From contig NZ_LOJF01000001.1 of assembly GCF_001494635.1 (NCBI RefSeq), positions 124,001 through 188,000 of the forward strand: a stretch of DNA of 64,000 nucleotides, read 5' to 3'. This document shows positions 53,109 through 62,952 of this stretch, one piece after another; position 1 is the first letter of the stretch, and every line of letters begins with the position of its first letter. Made by a program: the position numbers and the translations under genes. The notes beneath the pieces are model-generated. The model ran no database searches, had not been told where the DNA came from, and was given only the letters and a program-made list of their open reading frames with translations. Origin of the DNA: Tractidigestivibacter scatoligenes (GTDB taxonomy: Bacteria; Actinomycetota; Coriobacteriia; Coriobacteriales; Atopobiaceae).

Positions 53109-54398
53109 CTATTCGCTGCCCTTTTTAGAAGAGAATTCCTTTGCAACTTCAAGACCAATAAGGTGGGGGATGCCAACAACAAGTGCGTTGCCCATGCAAA
53201 ACGCGCGCTGCCCATCGGTCATTCCCGTGTCCGTCCAACCCTTTGGAAAACATTGGAGCTGGTCTAGCTCGTCTGGAACTAGTCGGCGAAGTCGTCCATC
53301 CGCACACTGCACAACATGCTTGAAGCGTGACGCGCCACGGCCGCCCTCACCCGTAAGAATGGTTCGAGAAGGTCTATCCGTTGGATCCGGGAAGGACATG
53401 GCACCTTCGGAATAACTGTATTCGAAACCCGTGGCCTTATTGGTTCGCTTCTCCTTTTTTGAGCCTTTGAGGTACTCCCACTTCTCCCGCTGCGACTCAG
53501 GAACGAAGAACTCCTCGGGTACGTTCACATCGGGGATAAGAACGTCTCCTAGAGTCTCTCGAGGCCCGTTATAGGCCTCCAGCGCCTTGCAAGTAATCAC
53601 CTTGCTTCCAACCATTACGCCCGCATCCAAGAAAGGTGAGAGTTTTCCGCCTACGTTGAAAGATTGGGAGACAACATAGGGGTCAGCTGGGATGTCGACA
53701 TAGCTAACTGCCTCTGGCGCCTCCATGGGAAAGGCGCTTGCCATTGCACCATGGAGGAGCCTCTCCTTGAGGTCCCACTGCACATTGCGTTCAGCAAGAA
53801 TGTAGACGCGTTTCCTACGCTGAGGAAAGCCGTATTCGGCACTGTTAACGACCCTCCACTCCACCGAATAGCCAAGCGAAGCGAGGCAGGAGAGAATGAC
53901 AGCAAAATCTCTCCCTCGCTGTTTCGCTGGACTCTTGAGAAGTCGGTCAACGTTCTCGAACAAGCACCAGTGCGCATTATCAGGCGATTTGGCAAGTTGG
54001 ATTCGCAAAAAGCGGTAGATGGACCACCAGAGGACGCCCTTCTTGCCTTCAATGCCATCGGCATGAGAGAGAGGACGAGCAACTGAATAGTCTTGGCAGG
54101 GAAAGCCACCAACCACAATGTCGACATCGGGGATGGCTCGCTGACCAGCATCGTATTCGTCAAGGACAGCGGCAATATCCTCATTTACTAGGGAACCCTT
54201 CCCAAAGCGGGCCTCGTAGCAACGGGCGGCAAACTGCCTTTTATCAGAGCCGGGCTCCCATTGGTTTGCCCATACAGTTCTGTATGGGCCCGCGGAAGGC
54301 AGGTTCCAGCCCTTGGCGTCGTCGCAATAGCCTTCGAGGCCGAGCCTGAATCCGCCGACTCCAGCAAAGAGCTCGGCTACCTTAATCTCTTCGTCCAC
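53109..54398 (-). CDS. type II DNA cytosine-5 methyltransferase
   Basis: 429-aa m5C methyltransferase. Conserved motifs run in order: 'AELFAGVGGFRLGLEG' (I), 'GGFPCQDYSVAR' with the catalytic Cys (IV), 'FENVDRLL' (VI), 'QRRKRVYILAE' (VIII), and a C-terminal motif X region ('QRAFCMGNALVVGIPHLIG', quoted in part). It protects the host from the neighbouring Sau3AI-like nuclease, whose family cuts GATC, so the probable product is GAT(m5C); this is inference. GTG at 54398 has GGAGAA upstream. It lies 63 bp after the nuclease on the same strand. Confidence 0.9.
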   Translation of the reverse strand: MDEEIKVAELFAGVGGFRLGLEGYCDDAKGWNLPSAGPYRTVWANQWEPGSDKRQFAARCYEARFGKGSLVNEDIAAVLDEYDAGQRAIPDVDIVVGGFPCQDYSVARPLSHADGIEGKKGVLWWSIYRFLRIQLAKSPDNAHWCLFENVDRLLKSPAKQRGRDFAVILSCLASLGYSVEWRVVNSAEYGFPQRRKRVYILAERNVQWDLKERLLHGAMASAFPMEAPEAVSYVDIPADPYVVSQSFNVGGKLSPFLDAGVMVGSKVITCKALEAYNGPRETLGDVLIPDVNVPEEFFVPESQREKWEYLKGSKKEKRTNKATGFEYSYSEGAMSFPDPTDRPSRTILTGEGGRGASRFKHVVQCADGRLRRLVPDELDQLQCFPKGWTDTGMTDGQRAFCMGNALVVGIPHLIGLEVAKEFSSKKGSE

Positions 54399-54461
54399 GT
54401 TTCTCCGTTCGCTGTCTGTGGACTAATTCCTAGGCGATCATGATAGCCGATCTCGGTGTTG

Positions 54462-55823
54462 TTAATTGTGGCTGTGTGTAGCTATGGCCATCTCAATCTC
54501 CGTTTTCATGTATGAGGCATTGAGCCAAAAGCACTTCTTTACGACTGGTGCGCCATGGGGTTGAGGTCGAGTATCGTGTCCATCTCGTGCATGGGGCCGT
54601 ACATGACAGCAACGATTCTCGGTGGCTCTTACCGAGATTTCAGCATGCCCCTCCCTTACGTTATTGCGCATCTGTTCATAGCAGCGCCGTGCCTCGGGGA
54701 TGTCCTTCTCGGGCATCTGCCAGAGTGTTACGTCAGAGAGTCTGTAAGCTCCATCGGAGCTCTCGCGGTAAATAACGAGAAGCCACATTTGTTGGAGGTA
54801 ACCATAGAATCTAGAGCTCTCAAAGGGTGTCTTTTCGAGTTCAAAGTAGTCAAATGCAGGAAAGGAGATGTCCTCCTTTGGACGACCGCTCTTATTTAGA
54901 CGTATGGTCTTGGGCTGGATGCCCGCTTTTGCAAACTCGTCTATCTCAGCGTTTTCTTCTACACCGAGGATTGATTTGGTTACAAGTGCGCAGGCGTTCT
55001 TGGGAAGTCGCTTTCCGGGCCTTGTGACACAGAATTTTCTGCACAAATCTTCTTCGGTCATTCCGAAGTACGGAACAAAACGCCTGTGTACAAGGTCGAG
55101 AAGACCAAGGCTATCTTCTCCCCGCATGCGCCTGATTGCTTGTCTATTTTGGCGTAGCCTGTTTTCTGCGGCGGTCATGTAGGATGCTTTCAGTGCCCAA
55201 GCCCGTGGTTTGGCGGGAACACTAGAGTATGGTTGCTTGGTTCGTTCTGTCGAATTGGCGGCTTTAGTGCATGCCTCGAGGTAGAGGGTATCAGAGCCCG
55301 AGATATCCTCCGCGTGGCCGGCGCGAATCTTGTTTACTACCGTCTCCCAATCAATTTTGAACTGGGGCATGTCTTCTTTTGGAAGGCCCCATAGCTCTGC
55401 CATCTCTACCTTGTAATCAAGCGGGTCGGAGTCCTTCTCCCAAACGTAGGAGACAAGAAGTATCTTAGATGCCTTCTTAACGAGATGGCTCGTTTCAAAT
55501 GTCTCGTGCACCACGGTCATGTAGTTAATCTTCATGAGGACGAGGCGTTCCTTCGCTACGAGCTCTCCCTTTCTTGTCCGTTTTACTGGTGTTGACTTGA
55601 GTTCGAGTCCTGCCTTAGGAAAGTCTGGCATGGAGTCGCTGTTTGGCTTGTATTCGAAGAAGTACTCTTCCAATGCATTGCCAAATGATCCGCGCCGTCG
55701 CTTCGGGCTTTGAAGCGCTGGTGCGTCAGTCTTTTCGCGAAGCGTGTGCCCAACAAGGGTCTCTGCGTATTCAACTATTGAGTGAATCTTGGTTGGGTCA
55801 TAGGGAAGATGGCTCTTATCCAC
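54462..55823 (-). CDS. Sau3AI-family type II restriction endonuclease
   Basis: 453-aa protein resembling Sau3AI, which has two MutH-like halves. The first half carries the catalytic-type pattern 'MPDFPKAGLELKSTPVKRTR' with 'LVAKERLVL' (about residues 65-95). The second half repeats a diverged version ('AKAGIQPKTIRLNKSGRPKED'). A short internal repeat 'AGHAED'/'EGHAE' and 'WALKASYM'/'FWLNASYM' shows the duplication. It precedes the methyltransferase. Base composition is lower in GC than the flanks, suggesting acquisition. The GATC target is inferred from the family. Confidence 0.82.
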   Translation of the reverse strand: MDKSHLPYDPTKIHSIVEYAETLVGHTLREKTDAPALQSPKRRRGSFGNALEEYFFEYKPNSDSMPDFPKAGLELKSTPVKRTRKGELVAKERLVLMKINYMTVVHETFETSHLVKKASKILLVSYVWEKDSDPLDYKVEMAELWGLPKEDMPQFKIDWETVVNKIRAGHAEDISGSDTLYLEACTKAANSTERTKQPYSSVPAKPRAWALKASYMTAAENRLRQNRQAIRRMRGEDSLGLLDLVHRRFVPYFGMTEEDLCRKFCVTRPGKRLPKNACALVTKSILGVEENAEIDEFAKAGIQPKTIRLNKSGRPKEDISFPAFDYFELEKTPFESSRFYGYLQQMWLLVIYRESSDGAYRLSDVTLWQMPEKDIPEARRCYEQMRNNVREGHAEISVRATENRCCHVRPHARDGHDTRPQPHGAPVVKKCFWLNASYMKTEIEMAIATHSHN

Positions 55824-55940
55824 GGTCGCCTCCGGCAGGCGCGAAGCATCGATGCTGTTTACGGGTGGTGTTGCAAGACCAGCTTACCGCTATAACCCAG
55901 ACGAGCTGTGACTCGCCCGTCTCCCCTACATCACAGCAAA

Positions 55941-55971
55941 GCCTCCGGTCCGCATCCTGCAGACCGGAGGC
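55941..55971 (-). terminator. terminator of the pknB operon
   Basis: On the minus strand GCCTCCGGTC and GACCGGAGGC form a perfect 10-bp stem around an 11-nt loop, followed by TTTG. It lies just after pknB. Confidence 0.85.
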
Positions 55972-56007
55972 TCGCAACTCTCGCTTGCCGGTTGTCAACC
56001 GGTGGTA

Positions 56008-57996
56008 CTAGTGATTGCCTGAAGTGCCGCTACTACCCGAGTGATCTCCGCCCGAGGTGTTGCCCTCGTTGCCCGTCGTGTTATTGCTGCTCGAGCCAGA
56101 GCCGCTCGACACCACAATCGTGATGGTCGACCCCGAGGTCGCCGAGGTAGCAGACTGCGAGATGACCTTGCCCTTCGCAACGGTGCTGCTCGTCTCGGTA
56201 GTCACCGAGACGCCAAAGCCTGCATTCTTGAGCGCGGTCTCGGCCGAGGACTCGTCATAGCCCACAACGTTGGGCACCGAGACGGACGCCGGGCCCGTGG
56301 ACACCGTAATGGTCACCGTGCTGCCCTTGTCGGCGCTCGTGCCGGCAGACGGGTTGGAGCTAATCACGTAGCCCTTCTCGACGCTGGACGAGGAGGACTG
56401 CACCACGTTCACGCTAAAGCCGTCGCTCTTGAGCGCGCTTGTTGCGTCGGACTGGGAGTCACCCACAACATTGGGAACGGAGACCTGCTCAGCGCCCTGC
56501 GAGAGGTGATAGGTAATGGTGTCTCCGGCCTTGGCCGAGGTACCGGCTGCGGGCTCCTGCTCCGCTACGTGGCCAACCTCAACGTCGGCGTTGTAGACAG
56601 AATCCCCCGCCTGGCCCTTAAGCCCGTATTTGTTGAGAAGGTCCTGTGCCTCGGAGGGTGTGCAGTTGGTGAGGTCTGGCACCGTGACCGAAGCTGCCGG
56701 CTCTTCTCCCTTCGAGACCACGATGTCAATCTTCGAGCCCTCCGTTGCCGTTCGTCCGGCACCGGGCGTCTGCTCGATGATCTTGCCCTCCTCGACGGTA
56801 GAGGAGTACTGCTCGGTCACTTCGCCTATCTCGAAGCCATGACCGTCAGAGTCGAGCATTGCCGCGGCCTCATCCTGCGTAAGGCCCAGGAGGTTGGGCA
56901 CCGAGTATGCCTTTGATCCGGACCCAAGTACGCTCACAACGAGAAACACCACAAGCGCAATGCCCGCTATTGCGCCAATGACAGCAAGCACTCGGTTGCG
57001 CCGCTGCTTCTTCCGGCGCTCCTCCTCTTCTTGGGCAGCCTGCTCGGTAGCAGACTGGGGGCGCATCCTGCCGGTGGCCTGCATGCGCGGCATGCTCTGC
57101 GTGGCGTTGCTCCCGCGAGCGGCCAGGGGCGTGGTTGCCGCTGCGGGCAGCATTGCCGTTGCGTTGTTGACCGCCTGCATGCGGCCGGCAAGGTAATCGT
57201 GAAGCGTGTGGTAGAGCTCGTCAGCCGTCTGGAAGCGGTCCTTGGGGTCCTTCTGCATGCACTTGAGAATGATGGCCTCAAGCTGCGGGTCCACGTTGGG
57301 GTTGATTTGGCTGGGCGGCACGGGCTGCTCGGTGACCTGCTTCATGGCCACGGTCACGGCGTTGTCGCCATCAAACGGAACGCGACCGGTAGCGGCCTCG
57401 TACATCACGATGCCAAGAGAGTAGAGGTCGGTGGTGGGGCCAAGGGGCTTGCCCTGGGTCTGCTCGGGCGATACGTAGTGCGCCGTGCCCAGCACGGAGT
57501 TGTCGGTAGTGAGGTGGCTGTTCTTGGCGCGGGCAATGCCAAAGTCCATCACCTTGATGTTGCCATCGGGCTGCACCATAATGTTCTGCGGCTTGATGTC
57601 TCGGTGAATGATGTCATGGTTGTGGGCCACGGAGAGTGCCTGAGCTATCTGCGAGCCAATCTGCGCAACCTTCTTGCAGTCGAGTGCTCCATGCTTGCGG
57701 ATGCCGCTCTTGAGGTCGGTTCCGCGCAGGTACTCCATGATGATGTAGTAGGTATCGCCGTCCTTGCCCCAGTCATAGACCGAGACAATGTACGGGCTGT
57801 TGAGCGCAGCCGCTGCCTGCGCCTCCTGCTTGAAGCGCGCTGCAAACGAGGGGTCGGTTGCGTACTGGGGCAGCATCGTCTTAATTGCGACAGTCCTCCC
57901 CAGGACCTGGTCCATGCCACGGTACACCGTGGCCATGCCTCCCGTCCCCACCTTGTCGAGGACCTGGTACCTTCCGCCAAGGACCCTGTCTGCCAT
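56008..57996 (-). CDS. pknB: PASTA-domain serine/threonine protein kinase PknB
   Basis: 662-aa membrane kinase coordinating peptidoglycan synthesis. The kinase domain (about 8-270) has 'GTGGMATVYRGMD', 'IIHRDIKPQNIMV' and 'VMDFGIARAKN'. A membrane helix lies near 345-365 ('AVIGAIAGIALVVFLVVSVL'), then four PASTA repeats (e.g. 'VSVPNVVGDSQSDATSALK') and a Gly/Ser/Asn-rich tail. PASTA repeats sense muropeptides or lipid II in other species. It is the last gene of the fhaA-fhaB-pstP-SEDS/PBP-pknB operon; GGAGAGG precedes the ATG. Confidence 0.96.
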   Translation of the reverse strand: MADRVLGGRYQVLDKVGTGGMATVYRGMDQVLGRTVAIKTMLPQYATDPSFAARFKQEAQAAAALNSPYIVSVYDWGKDGDTYYIIMEYLRGTDLKSGIRKHGALDCKKVAQIGSQIAQALSVAHNHDIIHRDIKPQNIMVQPDGNIKVMDFGIARAKNSHLTTDNSVLGTAHYVSPEQTQGKPLGPTTDLYSLGIVMYEAATGRVPFDGDNAVTVAMKQVTEQPVPPSQINPNVDPQLEAIILKCMQKDPKDRFQTADELYHTLHDYLAGRMQAVNNATAMLPAAATTPLAARGSNATQSMPRMQATGRMRPQSATEQAAQEEEERRKKQRRNRVLAVIGAIAGIALVVFLVVSVLGSGSKAYSVPNLLGLTQDEAAAMLDSDGHGFEIGEVTEQYSSTVEEGKIIEQTPGAGRTATEGSKIDIVVSKGEEPAASVTVPDLTNCTPSEAQDLLNKYGLKGQAGDSVYNADVEVGHVAEQEPAAGTSAKAGDTITYHLSQGAEQVSVPNVVGDSQSDATSALKSDGFSVNVVQSSSSSVEKGYVISSNPSAGTSADKGSTVTITVSTGPASVSVPNVVGYDESSAETALKNAGFGVSVTTETSSTVAKGKVISQSATSATSGSTITIVVSSGSGSSSNNTTGNEGNTSGGDHSGSSGTSGNH

Positions 57997-58085
57997 CTGC
58001 CTCTCCTATCACCCAAGCGGCAACACCGCGTCTTGTGTCTACGTTTAAAGTGCTCTGCGGTTCGCGTTCGTAAAGCCTATCTTCA

Positions 58086-60956
58086 TCAGCTTGCGCCAAG
58101 TGCCTGAATATTGAGGCAGCTCGCAAGGACCTGCCCCGCCACTGCGGCAGCGTACCCCTCGACGTCGGCGCCATCTTCTCCCTCGATGGCAACAGAGATG
58201 ACGAGCGTGGGGTTGTCGTACGGCGCGAAGCCGATGAAGAACGAGTTGATCTTGCCGTCCTCGATTTGGGCGGTGCCAGTCTTGCCGGCAACCTGGACGC
58301 CCTGGACCTTGGCCCTGGTTCCGGTGCCGTGGTCAACAACGCCCAGCATGGCCTCCTTGACCTGTGAGGCAGTGTCGGCGGAGATTGCCTGTCCCAAAGA
58401 CTTGGGCTGCGTGGTAGAGATAACAGCACCCTCCGGCGAGAGCACGTGGTCTACCACGTACGGGTTCATGACCACGCCGCCGTTGGCGATTGCCTGCGCA
58501 ACCATGGCGTTCTGCATCACGGTTACCTGCGGTCCGGCGGGGCTTGCGTGCTGTCCCACGGGCTGGCCGCAGGCTGCCCACGCGGTCTCCCACTCGGTCA
58601 TCTCGGAAGGCTCTGGCATGAGCGACACCAGCGTATTGAAGTCCTGGCCCACATTGGTGCCATAGCCAAAGGCGTCGGCGTACTTCACCAGGTTGGAGGC
58701 CCCAACCTGGACGCCCACCTGACCAAAGACCGTGTTTGAAGAGAGTGCGAAGCCCTCCTTCAGGGTGGGGGTGCCGTAGTCGTTGTAGCCGTAGTTGCTC
58801 ACCTCGGCGCCGCCAATGGTGAGCGCTGGCTCAGCGTCGTAGACGGTGTCGAGCGTGGTGGTACCGGTGTCGAGCGCGGCAGAGAGCGTGACCGCCTTGA
58901 AGGTGGAGCCTGGCGAGTAGAGCGCCTGCGTGGTGCGATCGAGCAGCTGGGACCCCGAGCCGCTGGAGCTCATGACGCTATCCAGCTGGTCATAGGAGTA
59001 CGTTGGTGCGCTTGCCTTGGCGAGAACGGCTCCCGTGGACGGGTCGAGCACAACCACGGCGCCCGTGTAGCCCTCGAGGGCAGACTCGGCCGTGCGCTGC
59101 ATCTGGGAGTTGATGGTGAGTGCCACGGTATTGCCCGGTTCCTGGACGCCCGCGAGTGAGTAGAGCGCGCTTCTCCAGTCGGAGTAGTTGGAGCTGCCTG
59201 TCAGCGTCTCGTTCATGGTGGACTCAATGCCGGCAGAGCCGTAACGTGTCGAGATGTAGCCAACGGTGTGGGCGGCCAGCGACCCCTGCGGATAGGAGCG
59301 CAGGTAGGTGCCGTCCTCCTGGTGCAGGCTCTCTGCCAGCGTGACACCGTCGGAGGTGATGATGGCACCACGCTGTACGTAGGCGCTCTTGGCAATGGTG
59401 TGGTTGTTGGACGGCATGTTCTGGATGGTGCTGGCGTGAATCACCTGCAGGTAGGTGAGGTTGGCGATAAGCGCCGCAAAGAGCACTGCAAAGGCGGTGA
59501 TAAGCGCAGTGAGTCGCTTGCCCAGGGCAACGCGCCCAAGGACGCCAGATTCATCGCCCTGCACCTCAAAGCGACCACGGGCGTGCGACCCGTGCACAAA
59601 GGCGGATGCCTGGGCGCCCAGCAGCGAGACGTGCCCGTTGCCGTTCTCGGGTGTGCTGGCCACAAGCTGCGCTTCTCGGCCAGTACCCTCGTCGCCCGCA
59701 CGCAGGAGCAGGCCAACAATGATGAAGCTCGAGAGCAGCGAGCTGCCGCCCTGGCTCATGAAGGGCAGCGTCACGCCCGTGAGGGGCAACAGCTTGGTGA
59801 CACCAGCAATGATGAGGAACGCCTGGAAGCCAATGACCGTGGTAAGGCCTACCGCGGCAAAGGCAGAGGAATCGGACTTGGCGCGGGCCGCCGTGGCAAA
59901 GCCGCGCACGCAGAAGGGCATGTAGAGAATGATGACCGCGCTGGCACCCAGAAGACCCATCTCCTCGGCAATGGCCGAGAAGAGAAAGTCGCTCTCAACA
60001 AAGGGAATGAGGGTGGGCAGGCCCTTGCCGATGCCCGTGCCCACTAGGTCGCCGTCGGCGATGGAGTAGAGCGACTGCACGATCTGGTAGCCGCTGTCCT
60101 GCGTATCTGACCAGGGGTCAAGCCAGATGTCCACGCGAATCTTCACGTGCGAGAAGAAGTTGTAGCAGAAGAAAAAGCCAATGACCAAAAGGCCAAGGGC
60201 GATGAAGACATAGCTCCACCGACCCGTTGCCACGTAGAGCATGATCACAAAGTACATGAAGAAGAGCAGGGCGCTGCCCAGGTCGCGCTCAAAGATAACT
60301 ATGAGCAGGCTGATGCCCCACATGATGAAGAGGGGGAGCAGCATGCGGAAGCGCGGAATGCGGAAGGGTCCCACGCGGTGAGCAGTGATGGAGAGCGCCT
60401 CTCGGTTGGATGCCAGGTAGAAGGCCAAGAAGAGAACGATGAGGATCTTGGCAAGCTCGCCCGGCTGGAACGAGAAGCCGCCAAACGTAAGCCAGAGCTT
60501 GCTGCCGTTCTTCTCGGTACCAATGATCATGGGGAGTATGAGCAAGATCACGCCGATAAGGCCCAGCGTGTACTTGTAGTCGGCAAGCTTGTCGAGGTTC
60601 CGCACAAAGAAGAGCGTCGCAACCATCGCCGCAACCGAGATGAAGAGCCACATCACCTGGTTTTCGGCAAGGTCTGGGGCAAGCCGCGTAACAAAGGCTA
60701 TGCCAATGCCCGAGAGGAGAAATACCACGGGCAATATCACCGGGTCCGCATCTGGCGCAAGGATGCGCACGGCTATGTGAGCTACGGCAAACGCAACGAA
60801 GAGCCCCACGGGGACGGCGAGCGTACTCAGGGAGAGCGCCACGTTGTCGTTGACAATGTAGAGGGCGTAGAGCAGGACCACCGGCACGGCTGCCAGGCAG
60901 AGGAAGAGCAGCTCCATGTTTCTGCGGTTGCCACCGCGGATTCTCTCGTTGGCCAT
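58086..60956 (-). CDS. natural fusion of SEDS glycosyltransferase (RodA/FtsW) and class B penicillin-binding protein
   Basis: 956 aa in one chain. Residues 1-420 are a polytopic SEDS peptidoglycan polymerase ('[16 protein letters not shown]', '[12 protein letters not shown]', and the conserved Asp in WLDPW near 280). After a linker (about 420-480) and one more membrane helix (482-505), a transpeptidase follows with active-site STFK (about 684-687), SSN (about 739-741) and KTG (about 892-894). In M. tuberculosis these are separate genes rodA and pbpA in the same operon, so the order is kept but the stop is gone. ATG at 60956 has GGGGGTGAG upstream; a GTG 6 nt earlier is less well placed. Confidence 0.92.
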   Translation of the reverse strand: MANERIRGGNRRNMELLFLCLAAVPVVLLYALYIVNDNVALSLSTLAVPVGLFVAFAVAHIAVRILAPDADPVILPVVFLLSGIGIAFVTRLAPDLAENQVMWLFISVAAMVATLFFVRNLDKLADYKYTLGLIGVILLILPMIIGTEKNGSKLWLTFGGFSFQPGELAKILIVLFLAFYLASNREALSITAHRVGPFRIPRFRMLLPLFIMWGISLLIVIFERDLGSALLFFMYFVIMLYVATGRWSYVFIALGLLVIGFFFCYNFFSHVKIRVDIWLDPWSDTQDSGYQIVQSLYSIADGDLVGTGIGKGLPTLIPFVESDFLFSAIAEEMGLLGASAVIILYMPFCVRGFATAARAKSDSSAFAAVGLTTVIGFQAFLIIAGVTKLLPLTGVTLPFMSQGGSSLLSSFIIVGLLLRAGDEGTGREAQLVASTPENGNGHVSLLGAQASAFVHGSHARGRFEVQGDESGVLGRVALGKRLTALITAFAVLFAALIANLTYLQVIHASTIQNMPSNNHTIAKSAYVQRGAIITSDGVTLAESLHQEDGTYLRSYPQGSLAAHTVGYISTRYGSAGIESTMNETLTGSSNYSDWRSALYSLAGVQEPGNTVALTINSQMQRTAESALEGYTGAVVVLDPSTGAVLAKASAPTYSYDQLDSVMSSSGSGSQLLDRTTQALYSPGSTFKAVTLSAALDTGTTTLDTVYDAEPALTIGGAEVSNYGYNDYGTPTLKEGFALSSNTVFGQVGVQVGASNLVKYADAFGYGTNVGQDFNTLVSLMPEPSEMTEWETAWAACGQPVGQHASPAGPQVTVMQNAMVAQAIANGGVVMNPYVVDHVLSPEGAVISTTQPKSLGQAISADTASQVKEAMLGVVDHGTGTRAKVQGVQVAGKTGTAQIEDGKINSFFIGFAPYDNPTLVISVAIEGEDGADVEGYAAAVAGQVLASCLNIQALGAS

Positions 60957-60958
60957 GG

Positions 60959-62536
60959 TCACTCACCCCCGTTTGTCTGCGTCGTATCCCCAGTAGTGTC
61001 GGCTGTTGTCGCGGTGTCCCCGTTTGCGGAGTCCGCGCCGGAATCTGTGCCAGACTCGGTCGTCTGCGTTCCGTCAGCCGGCGCCGCCTCGCCTGTGGGG
61101 TTGCCCTCGGCGGTGACCTCGGCGGCCTTCTCGGCTGCCTTGGTCTTCTCGGCGTCTATCTGCGTGCGATAGGACTCCACGGTCGAGAGGGCCTCTTGCT
61201 CGCTGTCAACGCGAACGCCACCGTGTTCAAGCTGTGTGGCCACGTTTGCGGGCAGGTCACTTACCTCAACTGCCGTGGTCTGCACAAGGTTGGAGAGGGA
61301 AATGCCAAGAACCTCGCCGTCAATTCCCTGGTAGATACCTACGGTGTCTCCGTCTACGCCCAGATACCACTCGTTCTTTGCAAAGGCGAAGATGCCGCCA
61401 AAAACCACGACGGCCACGAGCACCATGGCAACTACCACGCGAAGGGCAAACCCCACCGAGTGCTTGCGCGCGGCAGCCGCCACACCGTCGTTGAGGACGT
61501 CCACCACAATGACGGTAATATTGTCGGCGCCACCGGCGGTGAGCGCGGCGGAAACCAGGTTGTTTGCTGCCTGCTGCGGCGTGGCGCTCGAGACCGCCAG
61601 CGACTCTATCTCGCTGTCGGGAACCATGCTGGAGAGGCCGTCCGAGCAGAGGATGACGCGGTCGCCGTTGGACACCTCAATGGAGAAGTGATCGGCGTAC
61701 ATGTCCGGGTCTGAGCCCAGGGCTCGCGTGATGATGGAGCGCGAGGGGTGCACGCGTGCCTCGTCAGCGGTTATCTGGCCAGCGTCAACAAGCTCCTCCA
61801 CGTAGGAGTGGTCACGCGTCACGCGCACCAGAGTGCCTGCGTGCAAAAGGTAGATGCGAGAATCGCCCACGTGGGCAATGGCCATGCGGTTTCCGTCAAT
61901 GAGCGCGGCAGAGGCGGTGCAGCCCATGCCGGGCTTGCCGCGGCCTTCCTCTGCGCCTTTGATGACAGCCTGGTTGGCTGCCTCGATTGCTGCGCCCAGG
62001 AGCGTGTCGTCTGCGGTTGCCGGGGCCTTCTCGCCAATGGTCTCTACGGCGATGGAGCTTGCAACCTCGCCTGCCGCGTGACCTCCCATGCCGTCGCACA
62101 CCGCAAAGCAGGGCGTGCGAATGAGGAACGAGTCCTCGTTATGGCTTCTCACCAGGCCCACGTCGGAGCGCGCGCCCCAGGAGATGAACGCGTTCTTCCC
62201 GCAGGTGGCATCGGCTCCGGCGCGACCCTCCACGGGGATGGTCGCGCGTCCGGGAGCGTTGACGGGCTCCTGCGGCTGGGTTGTGTCCTCTGGTGCCTCC
62301 TCCTCGTGGGTGCCTTCGGGAGCGGAGGACGCGGGCTGCTCAACCGGCGCCGCATGTTTGGGCTGTGGCGCGGGCGTGGCCTCTTCGTCGGCTGGCGCGC
62401 TCTGGTCCACGGCGGCGTGTACGGTCTGCTCGGCAGCCGCGGCATGCTTTCCCACCGCCCCCGCTGGGGGGACGTCAGGCACGACCTCCTCGAGAGGCGT
62501 GTCCTTGAGCGGTGTCTGTTGGTCCTCGGCGGCCAT
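60959..62536 (-). CDS. pstP: PP2C-type phosphatase PstP
   Basis: 525-aa Ser/Thr phosphatase opposing PknB. About 115 low-complexity Ala/Pro/Glu residues precede the PP2C core, which has 'RSHNEDSFL', '[15 protein letters not shown]', 'GDSRIYLL', 'LCSDGLSSM' and '[13 protein letters not shown]'. A membrane helix near 365-385 leads to an outside segment and a Thr/Gly/Asp-rich tail. The Mg/Mn ligand Asp residues are intact. ATG at 62536 overlaps the fhaB stop in TAATG, and its stop overlaps the next gene's alternative GTG, so translation is coupled. Confidence 0.93.
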   Translation of the reverse strand: MAAEDQQTPLKDTPLEEVVPDVPPAGAVGKHAAAAEQTVHAAVDQSAPADEEATPAPQPKHAAPVEQPASSAPEGTHEEEAPEDTTQPQEPVNAPGRATIPVEGRAGADATCGKNAFISWGARSDVGLVRSHNEDSFLIRTPCFAVCDGMGGHAAGEVASSIAVETIGEKAPATADDTLLGAAIEAANQAVIKGAEEGRGKPGMGCTASAALIDGNRMAIAHVGDSRIYLLHAGTLVRVTRDHSYVEELVDAGQITADEARVHPSRSIITRALGSDPDMYADHFSIEVSNGDRVILCSDGLSSMVPDSEIESLAVSSATPQQAANNLVSAALTAGGADNITVIVVDVLNDGVAAAARKHSVGFALRVVVAMVLVAVVVFGGIFAFAKNEWYLGVDGDTVGIYQGIDGEVLGISLSNLVQTTAVEVSDLPANVATQLEHGGVRVDSEQEALSTVESYRTQIDAEKTKAAEKAAEVTAEGNPTGEAAPADGTQTTESGTDSGADSANGDTATTADTTGDTTQTNGGE

Positions 62537-62949
62537 TATTGGCGGCTCACTCGCATGACGGTGTCGCCAACCTGCACCTCGTCACCGTCGCGAAGGGTGA
62601 CGGGCTGGTCGATGACATGGCCGTTGACCATGGTTCCGTTGGTGGAGCCAAGGTCCTCTAGAACCAGGGCGGGGCCCTGAATGGTAAAGCGCGCGTGCGT
62701 TGCCGATACGTATGGCTCGTCAATCACGATGTCAGAGGAGGGCGAGCGGCCCACAACCACGGGGCCGAGCACGTCCACATGCAGGCCACGCATGGCACGC
62801 GAGCCCTTCTCGACGTCCACGCACCAGATGGCGGTGTCCCTGCGCTGTCCACGCACTAGGCCCACGCCCGCGCGCATGGCGGCAAAGAGGAACACGTAAA
62901 GAAGCACTACCAGGATGATTCGCCCGGCAAAGAGGATTAGGTCGATCAT
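62536..62949 (-). CDS. fhaB: membrane-anchored FHA domain protein (FhaB/FipA-like)
   Basis: 137 aa. An N-terminal membrane helix (about 4-26) is followed by a basic linker and an FHA phosphothreonine-binding domain ('VVVGRSPSSDIVIDEPYVSATHARF', quoted pattern, and 'LEDLGSTNGTMVNG'). In M. tuberculosis the equivalent protein binds phosphorylated division proteins. It overlaps pstP at its stop and follows fhaA closely. Confidence 0.92.
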   Translation of the reverse strand: MIDLILFAGRIILVVLLYVFLFAAMRAGVGLVRGQRRDTAIWCVDVEKGSRAMRGLHVDVLGPVVVGRSPSSDIVIDEPYVSATHARFTIQGPALVLEDLGSTNGTMVNGHVIDQPVTLRDGDEVQVGDTVMRVSRQ

Positions 62950-62952
62950 GGC

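Noticed and set aside
54462-54600. Frameshift near the end of the Sau3AI-like nuclease
   Set aside because: The C-terminal 'VVKKCFWLNASY' matches the family pattern in the same frame and mirrors the first half, so the gene looks intact.
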